Assembly (NCBI GenBank): GCA_949358305.1
Contig: OX442314.1
Location: 33,165,608-33,229,607, forward strand
Reading direction: 5' to 3'
Length of the DNA stretch: 64,000 bases
Source of the DNA: Strigamia acuminata
Lineage: Eukaryota > Arthropoda > Chilopoda > Geophilomorpha > Linotaeniidae
Positions within the stretch are counted from its first letter, which is position 1, and every line of letters starts with the position of its first letter. Of this stretch, positions 55,223-64,000 are shown piece after piece. The notes beneath the pieces were generated by a model. That model worked only from the letters and a program-made list of their open reading frames with translations. It had not been told where the DNA came from and made no database searches. Position numbers and translations under genes: made by a program.

Positions 55223-55309
55223 AAAACATCCGCAAAATTTACCAAATTTACCATGCGGTCGCTGGGTACGATTGTTGAAATTATCTATACTGTTAATGAT
55301 AATACCGTT
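55223..55309. other. Satellite-to-duplicon junction
   Basis: Short unique stretch after the satellite fades out. Nothing recognised. Confidence 0.4.
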
Positions 55310-56147
55310 TACAAAATAAACCGGCGCAAAAACCATTCGTCGCCATAAGAAACGCTGCTCAGAAAGCGGTTGGCTTCACAGCAAGGTCTTAGAAATTTTT
55401 GTAATATAGGGTTCCATGCCGTAGTAAGGTCGGCATGGCCGAGTAGATCGCCGTCCTCAAAATGACTGGTTGCATAACAACTAGGCACCCCTAGTGCATT
55501 TATCTGGCTGCCCTAAAGGTATTTAAAGGCCTGCACTAGTGTTCTTGGCAGCAGTAGCGTCGTCAGGAGTAGTCGCCCCGACAACGGCCGCCACCCGTAA
55601 CACGCTCCTTGGCCTGCTAGATAGAAGCAGGTCCATTTTCATCTGGCTTCACAACCCGGAGCGAACGACCAGCACACAAATCCAGCCGTTCCTATTAGTT
55701 ACCGGTATGTTTTTGCTGGTAAAATCAGTGTGTACGTTTTTCTGCAATGTTCCTGCGCTGTTGCCGCCGCCGCGTTTTTAAGTGGAATTATTTCTAAATC
55801 CCGTGTAAAGAAAAGGGCTCAGAGCTCTGGGTCCTAAAAAACCCTGAACAATTCGTTTCAGAGCATGCCTAGAACCAAGAAAAACACATAGGAAAACGTC
55901 CACTGCACCGCATAATTCGGCTGCTTGCATTCTATGTTAGGAAAAACACAGCAAGAAGTAGTTTTTATGAATTCATATGAATTTTGTTCCGGTTTTACCT
56001 AGCGGTCATTTCAATCTCCAGTTCAGGTATTTTTTGGTTAAAATCTTTATTTTATTTAAATATTTGAATTGATTATTGTAGTTTAATTGCTTGTAACGCA
56101 ATATTTAATTGTAACAAATGGATTTTGCTGATCCAGACTTATTTAAT
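55310..56147. repeat. Duplicated segment, uninterrupted paralogue of 10160-10811
   Basis: Starts at AATAAACCGGCGC and carries the same landmarks as 10160-10811, including ACTAGGCACCCCTAGTGCAT and AACGCAATATTTAAT. It runs straight into CTTATTTAATGGTCAAATTCC, the empty version of the gypsy target site. About 55790-56040 is extra sequence not seen in the other copy. Confidence 0.8.
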
Positions 56148-56963
56148 GGTCAAATTCCAAGCACGAGATCAGGCTATATTTCTCAAAATACGGACCAATC
56201 AGAAAACCTAAATTGAACAAGAGCAAAAAAGCTGGGAAAATCTGGTACCAGTTTGCAGAGACCGCGAAAAAAATAATAGGCAAGGTTATCAAAAGGAATA
56301 TAAATGAAAAATTGATCCATATCAGGAAAGCCTAAAAAAATAAATGAAATCGTCGAATCATCCAATAGTCAACACCTAAGATAATTTTGTTATGTTAATA
56401 ATTTGTTTCAAACATTTTGTTTATTTTGTTTATTTAATTCTTATTTCATAGTGATTCTGTTCGGGCCATGCGGGCCACCACGTGGACCAGACGGTTCTGG
56501 TCAATTCGGCCAAACCTTTGACGATAGACTTGGTTTTACAAGAAATGCAGGCGTTTGAAAGATGCTTTCGCCATCTTGCAGCAACAGCAAGTCGTGAATG
56601 CAGGGGTTCAGGCACCGCCTGGACCTCTAGTCGTGGGCCACCAAACCCCGTTCGCGGCGCCATTGCCGCTCCCGGTGATCACACCGGCGGTGGTTTTGGT
56701 TCCAAATCCGCCTGGCTTCGACTTTGAAGCTGTGGAAAAAGCAGTTTTACACGTGCCCAAGACGTTTGAGCCAGAAATTCCAGTTTCTTTGGAAAAATGG
56801 GTTTCATACGGACTTTTTAAAGTTCCGTCCAGCTACAGAAAAATACGTGATCCCTGCAAACTTGCATTATCTGGATCCGCCGCCTTGTGAAAGTGCGTTC
56901 ATACAAAACGTACCCAGGACGGGATTTTGCGGAAAATCCAAACTCGTGCTCTACGTGCAATAG
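56148..56963 (+). pseudogene. Unrecognised duplicated gene, 5' part, copy 3
   Basis: Parallels 25185-25829 and extends further. From an acceptor-like TTTCATAG near 56451, frames read QTVLVNSAKPLTIDLVLQEM, then (after a one-base insertion near 56553) LKDAFAILQQQQVVNAG, VITPAVVLVPNPPGFDFE, HVPKTFEPEIPVSLEKW. After a further shift they read EKYVIPANLHYLDPPPC and RTGFCGKSKLVLYVQ, ending in TAG at 56963. I do not recognise the family. The amino-acid pattern is clearly that of a decayed coding exon. Confidence 0.5.
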
Positions 56964-57059
56964 TGCCACTTTGCCAAACAATGGTGGATATTTCCACAGA
57001 AGTGGCACCAGGTCCGGTCCAGACTAAGATGTTTCAGCAAATTGAATGATAAATCGACA

Positions 57060-58172
57060 AAGAAATTTAAAAAAAAATCAGAATCCAAATTCCGAACACC
57101 AGAGCTCTCATTCAGCACCACCCTTAACGGTGGCCCAGGGACAACCACGAGGAGGTAGAGAGTTGGATTTTCTGTCCCCGAATAATTTTAAATACACTGA
57201 TATTATATAAAACAACCATAATAAAAGTATATAAAATATAAAAATTTGAAGTTGGGTGGAGAGTTTGAACAAAAACTTACCGTCAACGTGGCCAACATAA
57301 AAATGGCAGAACGAAAAAGTTCGGAAACAAATGGAACATTTTAACACCAGATGAATCGATCAAAAGTTTACGAAAACATCGAAATAACATCGCTGCGAAC
57401 CTGTTGAATGTTCTCACACACAATACTGGATCCGATGTTAAACGATCCGGAAGATATCTGGGAGAATTCCTTTAAAGTTTGAGCAGCCTGAAACGACGAC
57501 ACAGACACAGGAAAGGAAGCAGAACTGAATCATGGGATATAGCGAATAAGGGTCTGTTTGCCGGTGATTGGTTGAATTCAACGTGTCATTACTTCTCAAT
57601 ACAGTGCACTTTGATCGACTTTGATTACGCAAAAATTGTTCAAAAATACTGGCTTGACGATGACGAGTGTGATAAAACCCGAAAAGACAATACATAAATA
57701 AAGCTTCTTTTACACGAAAAAGAAAATTGAAAAAATTTGGACGAAAAATTTAAATGTCGAATTGCTAAAATTGAAAAAAAAAAACATTAATTTTAAAGTT
57801 AACTTTTTATTTAAATGAAAAACCTCTATCTACAATGTTATTACCGTATTTTTTTTTAATATACTATACAAAATGTAAATAGTGATTTTTATTTTTATTT
57901 TAAAATTTTTTTTTAAATTTTTAAACAAAACATTTTTGTTAGTTTTGTTCAAAAATGCAACTATGTATGTTTTGGTGGTTTTATGTAAACCGGAAGCTGT
58001 CTTAATTTGATTTTGTGTCAATTTGTGTACGTTTTGCATCCGTATTGAATTGTAATGCGATTGAATGCTTGTGGAACGTTTGCTAGACGTTTTGAGTTTT
58101 ACTAACGTATTTAAATGTGAATAAAACAATTTTTACTTTTTAGTCAATTCGTCTAGTTTGCCCAGAGAAAGC
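57060..58172. repeat. Locally duplicated segment, copy 2 of 3 (TAF10 upstream-like)
   Basis: Closely matches 61110-62145, ending in the shared CAATTCGTCTAGTTTGCCCA at about 58144-58163. In the other copy this block is followed by the TAF10-like ATG, but here unrelated sequence follows. The minus-strand small ORF is degenerate (no ATG, early stop). The donor GACG|GTAAGT (intron about 57172-57290) and acceptor GGGACAG are intact. Confidence 0.8.
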
Positions 58173-58392
58173 CTAGGCACCCGGCGCCAAGGTGAGCGGT
58201 GCAATCATTCGGCAAAAACTTCTGTCGCTAAAGAGACACCTACTTGAAATTCCCAGCACAAAAAACACTACAACCCAACCTTGGCGACTGTCAACGGCAC
58301 AACTCCAGGAATATATGACTGGAAGCGCAAAGCTGAAGAATTTGTGCGTCAATCAAAAAGAGATGTCGTCTTTATTCTGCAGAATGAGTTGG
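58173..58392 (+). other. Open exon-like stretch of unknown origin behind the duplicated promoter
   Basis: A frame without stops reads IIRQKLLSLKRHLLEIP, TTQPWRLSTAQLQEYMTG and NQKEMSSLFCRMSW. It has no ATG near its start; GGTGAGC at 58190 resembles a donor. No family is recognised. It sits where TAF10 starts in the paralogous segment, so any transcript would be a chimera. Confidence 0.25.
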
Positions 58393-58439
58393 GTCTTCAA
58401 GCTTCGTGTTTCGTGCTTATCTGCATTAGCAATATGTCT

Positions 58440-59000
58440 TAGTCTTCTAATATTTTGTCACATTTCTGTTTGAATATTTTCAAAGGACCATGACACCTGC
58501 CTTACAGCGCGTGCTTTTTCCGAAGTATTCCCAACCAATGAAAACTCATTCATCACAGCGAGTTTTTTGTGGACAACCCCACTGGGAATCCCAAAAGAAT
58601 TGCTGGAAAATTGGTTGTCAATATTACCAGATCCATCACAATTAGAAAGCGATTTGGTGAGAGGAGTGCTGGCTGTGTGTGGTTTTTAACTGTATTTTTA
58701 TTTTAATTAATCATGGATAATGATTATTTTGCCATTTTCATTTAGTTAATTCATACTTATTTGTTGTCATTCTTTAATTGGATTGAAATTTTTGTTCCGT
58801 ATGCTTTGTGTATAATTTATTTGTTTATCATTTATATTTGATTTCCTTCATTTTTTATAATGGCAGGAGGCGGTAATCGACCTTCCCCGCAAATGCAATC
58901 AAGGACTCTCGTAATAAGGCGAGACGTGATGGTGATGGTGAAGGACACGCTATTGCTCCCATTAACTAGTTCCGGACCTATTCTTGGACCGATTCTAATG
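58440..59000 (+). pseudogene. Unrecognised duplicated gene, 3' exons, copy 3
   Basis: Matches 26570-27310. The first block retains PLGIPKELLENWLSILPDPS but is frame-broken upstream (a base is missing near TTTTTCCGAAG). The second block is truncated after GPILGPILMPPYHP near 59010. Preceded, like the 26-kb copy, by CTTCAAGCTTCGTGTTTCGTGC. Confidence 0.5.
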
Positions 59001-59439
59001 CCACCTTATCATCCAAAAACATTTCCTTAGGCAAAAAATTCTGTGACAGTGTGGTGATTCGGCATCACCTGAAGAAGTAATGAGTTGCCTTAAGAAAACA
59101 GTGCGACGGCTACAAGCCACATCCATCATTCTCTGTTCGCCAGTCTTTTTATTCGTGTATATTTTAATTTTTTTTTATTTTTTAACTGTTTAAATAAACA
59201 AATGCACAGTGACCTGAAAGTTATGACCCTCAGCCGACGATCTGACCCGGGATCTGACTTTAGTAAGAAACCTCAACCAAACTGGGTCACGGAAAAAAAC
59301 TAGAAACTAAACTAGATTCTACAAGTTAGCTGATTTCCAAACCAAAATAACTAGAACTTTTACAGACCTTCTCGGCCAATTTTTGAAGAATACTAGAAAG
59401 TAGCTTCAGAAAATGCCGAAGAGGCAAAAAACTAGTAAA
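59001..59439. other. No gene recognised
   Basis: AT-rich, with a T-rich run near 59160-59180. Nothing supportable. Confidence 0.4.
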
Positions 59440-59690
59440 GGGGATTGAAAATAACCCTAAAATCCCCGGGAAGGAGGAAGCTGAGCAGTGTGGGGAGTAG
59501 AAAGAGAGTTTGGGACTCAACTGAGACGGACGTGTACGAAATTGCTCATGCAGCAGTGAAAGCAGCATTGCCCTGCACTGCTCCATTCTCTCCCCACTCA
59601 TCACTGTGGCGCTCAGTGGTGCGATGTTGATTGCACCACAACCTCTATGAGCGGCTGCATGGGTCTAGATAAGTAAGGCAGTGTGTTATG
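59440..59690. repeat. Dispersed repeat related to 7080-7300
   Basis: Diverged copy with the same block order (CAACTGAGACGGACGTGTAC, TCACTGTGGCGCTCAG, CCTCTATGAGCGGCTGCATG). It lies about 600 bases upstream of a Tc1 fragment, as the first copy lies upstream of its own. Confidence 0.6.
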
Positions 59691-60289
59691 CATATCAACC
59701 ACATCTCCTTCTCTAATAACAATCTAAAAAATGTTTTTGATCACATGTTTTTTATTTTCAGGAAACCAGAGCTTCTAGAACAAAGTTTTTATCATTTTTT
59801 ATAAAAATAAATGATAAAAATGATTTTTATCATTTATTTTGTAATTTAGTAATAAATAAGTTCACTTTACCTTGAATAAATTTGTATATTTTAATTTCGA
59901 TTGAATGATTTGGTTTTTGAACGTTTCTTGGCACTATAAAGTGTGTTACTACTGGTAACACACTGGCCTGATTATTTAAAAAATCAAACAATGGAAGAAA
60001 CAGCATAGCACATTTACCCGGTGCATTTTTTTTTTGTTTTTCATATTTTTCAACTGGTTTTCAATCGTTTTAATCATTTTTTATATGATTTCTTAAGGTT
60101 TTTTTCTTTTTTAAAGTTTTTTTTTTTAATAATTTTTTCGGTTTTAATCGATGTTTTATGATCTTTTACGTGTTTTTTCAGTTTTAATAGTTTCTTACAA
60201 TTTTTTACGTGTGTTTTCAGAAGGAGAAGGAGAGAAGACACGAGATTCTCGTGTGAAATTCTCGTGTTTTCTCGCGTTTTCTCGCAATC
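59691..60289. other. Low-complexity T-rich sequence
   Basis: Contains a small inverted TTTTTATCATTTTTTAT/ATAAAAATAAATGATAAAAA stretch near 59785-59835 and T runs near 60028-60130. No gene. Confidence 0.45.
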
Positions 60290-60560
60290 GCTAAAGGCTG
60301 CAGACCTTAGTGGCCGTATAGCAGCTAAAAAGGAGACCCTTTCACAACGCCACAGACAACTGCGAATAGAATTTGCTTTTAACAAATTGCAATGGCAAGT
60401 CCAGCAATGACAGACAATTCTTTGGACCAACAAATCTTCTATTACTGTTGGTGGCTCTGGCCAAGTATATGTTCGCCGTCCAATTGGGACTGCACCCCAT
60501 GAAACGACAGAACTATTGGTACAGAAGGATTAGAAAGCCACACTCCCTCAAACTAGGCTG
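60290..60560 (+). pseudogene. Tc1-like transposase fragment
   Basis: One frame with two stops reads LSGRIAAKKETLSQRHRQLR, FAFNKLQWQVQQ, a stop, ILWTNKSSI, GGSGQVYVRRPIGT, then a stop. This is the middle of a Tc1 transposase. At the family's WSDE position the fragment has WTNK, losing the Asp-Glu pair. Only the N-terminal half of the catalytic domain is seen. Confidence 0.75.
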
Positions 60561-60889
60561 AAAAGCTAGGTCAAGTAAAAAACCAACATTAACGGCAAAT
60601 TACTAATATTACATTTATAATAGATGAAAGCCTTGCTACAAACATGGGGCTGTATTGACATTGCGCTTCCTGTCAAGCAATGTATTATTAGAAGCCCGCC
60701 CCTTGTACAAGTGATGGACTGTTTCCCTGATTTTCGACCATGGGACGCACGCGTCTACTGCCCTGGCGCGGTAGAGGCGGGTGGAGGCGAGATGGGGAAC
60801 CAACCAAGTCTAAAGGAGATCTTTTATGACACACAACCACAAGGCATTGTTGTAACCATAAATCAGTCACCCCCTAAATTTCATACACA
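60561..60889. other. Short open stretch, not recognised
   Basis: A plus-strand frame at 60624-60893 (MKALLQTWGCIDIALPVKQ) is open for 89 codons but shows no domain and no paralogue in the window. I do not call it a gene. Confidence 0.3.
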
Positions 60890-62145
60890 GTAAACGCCAC
60901 AATGCAGTCTTACAATACCACGCATTGTGAATTGAATTACATATCAGGTAAATGCTACATTCATTTAGTGGAATGCAGTCTTACAGGACCTAAAACATTT
61001 GTCAAATAAACATTTAAAATCCAAAAAATGAAAAACAAACTTTCAATGGAGAAAGGGCACCCGAACATTTCAAGTTTTCAAGATCAAATTAAAGGATTAA
61101 TCGACATTGAAATAAAAAACAAAATCAGAATGCAAATTCCGAACACCAGAGCTCTCATTCAGCACCACCGTTAACAGTGGCCCAGGGACAACCACGAGGA
61201 GGTAGAGAGTTGGATTTTCTGACCCCAAATAATCTTTAAATATACTGATACTGTATAAAACAACCATAATAAAAGAACTTTACCGTATATAAAAATTTAA
61301 AGTTGGATGGAAAGTTTTAAATAAGTAAAACTCACCGTCGACGTGGCCAACATAAAAATGGCGGAACGAAAAACTGCGGAAACAAATGGAGCATTTCAAC
61401 CCCAGATAAATCGATCAAAAGTTTGCGAAAACATTGAAATAAGATCGCTGCGAACCTGATGAACGTTTCCACACACAATACTGGATCCGATGGTAAACGA
61501 TTCGGATGATATCTGGTAGAATTCCATTAAAGTTTGAGCAGCACAAAACAACGCCATGTCCACACTACGAAAGAAAGCAGAACTGAATCATGGAAAAAAA
61601 CGTCTGTTCGGTGGTGATTGGTTGTATTAAACGTGTCATTACTTCTCAATACAGTGCACTTTGATCGACTTTAATTACGTAAAAATTGTTGACGAGTGTG
61701 ATAAAACCCGAAAAGACAATACATAAATAAAGATTCTTTTAAACGAAAAACAAAATTGAAAAAATTTGACAAAAAATTTAAATTTAAATTTAAAGTTAAC
61801 TTTTTATTCAAATAAAAAATCTTTATCTACAATGTTATTACCGTATTTTTTTTTGAATATACTCTACAAAATGTGATTTTTATTTTTATTTTAAATTTTT
61901 TTTTAAATTTTTAAACAAAACATTTCTGTGAGAGTTTTGTTCAAAAATGTTTTGGTCGTTTTATGTAAACCGGAAGCTGTCTTAATTTGATTTTCTATGA
62001 ATTTGTATAGGTACGTTTTGCAACCGTATTAAATTGTAATGCGATTGAATGTTTGGTGAACGTTTGCTAGACGTTTTGAGTTTTACTAACGTATTTAAAT
62101 GTGAATAATACATTTTTTAGGCAATTCGTCTAGTTTGCCCAGAGA
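60890..62145. repeat. Locally duplicated segment, copy 3 of 3, upstream of TAF10
   Basis: Homologous to 1060-2020 and 57060-58172. It runs up to the TAF10-like start and includes CAATTCGTCTAGTTTGCCCA (62123-62142). It probably contains the TAF10 promoter and 5' leader. The TTTTTTAG just before GCAATTCG near 62119 could be a leader-intron acceptor. Confidence 0.75.
61396..61557 (-). CDS. Small 53-aa ORF conserved in the duplicated segment (copy 3)
   Basis: Starts MALFCAAQTLMEFYQ and ends FDRFIWG. Same length as 1517-1678 with the C-terminal part identical. It is followed on the minus strand by a donor GACG|GTGAGT (exon end 61336) and acceptor GGTCAG (exon start 61218), implying a 117-base intron. 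It runs divergently from TAF10, which lies about 600 bases away, so the two could share a promoter. No family recognised. Confidence 0.35.
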   Translation of the reverse strand: MALFCAAQTLMEFYQISSESFTIGSSIVCGNVHQVRSDLISMFSQTFDRFIWG

Positions 62146-62152
62146 CAACGCA

Positions 62153-62578
62153 ATGGCCACCAGTGGAGAAATGCCTGAAAAGTGTGAAAACATGTCTATA
62201 AGTGAAAACGAAAATAGTATCGACGGTGCAGATACATCGACGTGCGAGACAGAATCAACAAATATTGGCAGAGATTTGGCAGATTTCGCTGATAAAATCG
62301 AAAACTTTGAGCCGACGATTCCGGACGCAGTTGTATCGGCTTGTCTCAATTCCGTCGGTTTTTCGAGCACTGATCCGCGGATGATTCGTTTGGTTTCAGT
62401 GGCAGCTCAGAAATTAATCTCTGATATTTCCAACGACGCGTTACAGCGCTATCGAATGCGCAAATCACAAACTACGAAAAGTGGCGACAAGGGCAAAAAC
62501 ACATTAACTATGGAGGATCTGAAAGGTCCACTCGCGGAGCAAGGAATCGATGTCAAGAAACCGGACTATTTTGTATAA
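62153..62578 (+). CDS. TAF10: TFIID/SAGA subunit TAF10-like (TBP-associated factor 10)
   Basis: 141 aa from the ATG in GCAATGGCC, which has a favourable context; the preceding codons have no other ATG. The N-terminus is acidic and polar, as usual for the family. The histone-fold region is diagnostic: DLADFADKIENFEPTIPDAV, LNSVGFSSTDPRMIRLVSVA, AQKLISDISNDALQRYRMR. It ends with the conserved LTMEDLKGPLAEQGIDVKKP and YFV. TAF10 pairs with TAF3, TAF8 or SUPT7L in the nucleus to build TFIID and SAGA. The single-exon coding region is intact and short but full length for the core. It is the only copy in the window although its upstream region is triplicated. Confidence 0.93.
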   Translation: MATSGEMPEKCENMSISENENSIDGADTSTCETESTNIGRDLADFADKIENFEPTIPDAVVSACLNSVGFSSTDPRMIRLVSVAAQKLISDISNDALQRYRMRKSQTTKSGDKGKNTLTMEDLKGPLAEQGIDVKKPDYFV

Positions 62579-64000
62579 ACATGGCTGCACAACCGATTTG
62601 GTGGCAGCAGTAGCGGCAGGTTGTTTTCCGTACAACATAAATAAGCATTGTTATTATTAAAATTAATATTTTTATTTTACTTTTTGCAATTTTCTTTTTA
62701 GTCGAAAATCCTCTCTCCCAAGTGGCGGTGTGACTGCCGATATCTGTTGATTATACCTCCCCGAATAATTATTTTTCTTCCGATTGGTATTTTATGCTAA
62801 TTATTTCTCCCTCGATAATTATTTCTTCCTCGATTTCCCATTCTTCCAATTTTCCAAATGGACGAATTTGTAACAATCATGCCGTTTTAGCTTTAGCCAG
62901 AATTAATGTTTAATTTCGCCAATACATGGCGCGTTCAATCAAATTCGACTAAGAATTTATAGTTTTAAATAAAAAAAACTACATGCGTGATTAAATCAGT
63001 AAATACTCAAAATATATGTAAGATTTGAAAATTTAAAATTTTGTTATTTCTGTATAAACAAATTGGAGAGTATCTATGGTGAGTGGGGTCCGAGATTAAG
63101 TCGGGCATGCGCAATGATTATCCACAGCCCAACGGAGGAAGAAGCTCGTTGTTTATCGCTCCGTCGTGGCGGTGATTTGTTCGTGCTCACCGCTTTCCTT
63201 CATTTGTTTTCAGGTTTCATTCTCGAATCTTCATGAAAAGGCTTCTAATTTGGTTTAAATCTTATTTCACTATTTGGAGTTTATGTTTGTATTGATATAT
63301 TGCGTATATTAAGCCTTTCTCGTTGGCCTTTCATTGCCGCCATTTTGTATCAAGCTGTTCTTCGCCATTTAATTTTTAATTTTATCGGTTTCTATTTTTC
63401 TATTACGGTATATTTTTTCTCGCCAATTTTTCGTTCTTTTCTAACACGAATTCTTCCGTTGCATGTACGTATCGACATTCCACGTTTGTACTGTAAGACT
63501 GCATTCAAACCTAATTGGTGTAGCATTTACCAAAAAGATAGTACGTGAATATTATTGGTACTGCAACCATTTTACCGCATGGTGCTGGACACAACACATC
63601 ATAAAACTCCAAGAAATTACTAGACCATTCACGTTGCAAAAAGGGTCAGATGGCATTGAAATTTAATGATTAGCATTAACCAACTTTGTACAAGTTATAA
63701 ACTATTGACTAATATTGCTACTGTTATTGCTTATTGCACGTGTTGTAAGGACGAGCAGTACATGACTTGGGTAGTATCATTTGGTATGGGAGGCACAACA
63801 CTTGATGAAAATGACTGGAGAGTCGTAGGTGCATTCAGAGTGTGTTTGTTGTTGGCATTTGTAATATAAACGGCCAAAACAGAATGCAAAAAAATGCGTA
63901 ACTAAGAATTGTGTGTGGCAATTTCGGTTTTGGATCTGTGTGGTTAACTCATGTTCTTTCTGCGAATTGTTCTTGACAGTTGTTCCATACATTAGGTTGG
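62579..64000. other. No gene recognised downstream of TAF10
   Basis: Holds the TAF10 3' region (CATAAATAAGC near 62636 is only a weak polyadenylation signal). A T/C-rich stretch with repeated AATTATTTCT lies at about 62765-62850. A diverged reverse copy of the GGTAAATGCTACA/GAATGCAGTCTTACAG motif lies at 63494-63532. Short open frames at 63300-63870 lack domains. Confidence 0.45.

Noticed and set aside
52138-55348. Very long open frames (about 1000 codons) on both strands through the satellite
   Set aside because: They arise because the 21-base unit is a multiple of three and lacks stops in several frames; the same happens in overlapping frames on both strands, with no coding signal.
62135-62152. 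Upstream TAF10 start adding six residues
   Set aside because: It would require a TTG start; the ATG at 62153 has a better context and the upstream bases are shared with a copy lacking the gene.

Overview
The window is AT-rich DNA from a eukaryote, most likely an invertebrate animal. The evidence is a TAF10-type TFIID subunit, splice-bounded exons with introns of about 55-65 bases, a FLYWCH-domain MULE transposase, Tc1 transposase remnants, and LTR retrotransposons primed by animal-type tRNAs. I cannot name the species or phylum. Few host genes are visible and most of the window is nested repeats.

Layout. 1-5200: a duplicated promoter-like segment, a 41-bp tandem repeat, and a membrane-anchored PQQ sugar (sorbosone) dehydrogenase-like locus on the minus strand with two alternative-looking 5' exon pairs and one shared 3' exon. 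5200-10811: a 1.04-kb palindrome with a serine-tRNA-like unit in each arm, a decayed Tc1 transposase, a DUF4806-like exon, and remnants of an unrecognised gene that recurs further right. 10812-25184: an apparently intact 14.4-kb Ty3/gypsy element on the minus strand (LTR, gag, pol, an unusual third ORF, LTR). 25185-28291: more of the unrecognised duplicated gene, then the left part of a 21-bp satellite.

28292-52274: a second, decayed copy of the same gypsy element on the plus strand. It sits inside the satellite and carries a complete Ty1/copia element in gag (31362-38163), a solo copia-like LTR in pol (41834-42407), and a MULE DNA transposon behind ORF3 (48169-50343). Removing these inserts leaves about 14.4 kb, the length of the minus copy. 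52275-55222: the rest of the satellite. 55310-62145: further copies of the locally duplicated segments and another Tc1 fragment. 62153-62578: an intact TAF10-like gene. 62579-64000: no gene recognised.

The gypsy family is the most informative part. Gag and pol are joined by a textbook -1 frameshift site (slippery AAAAAAC, immediate stop, GC hairpin). The primer site matches the 3' end of glutamine tRNA. A third ORF in the env position encodes no envelope features but a basic/serine-rich head, CxxC zinc motifs and an acidic tail, and starts directly after a splice-acceptor-like CAG. The 1.75-kb LTR contains a duplicated structured-RNA module whose stems show compensatory changes between module copies and between elements.
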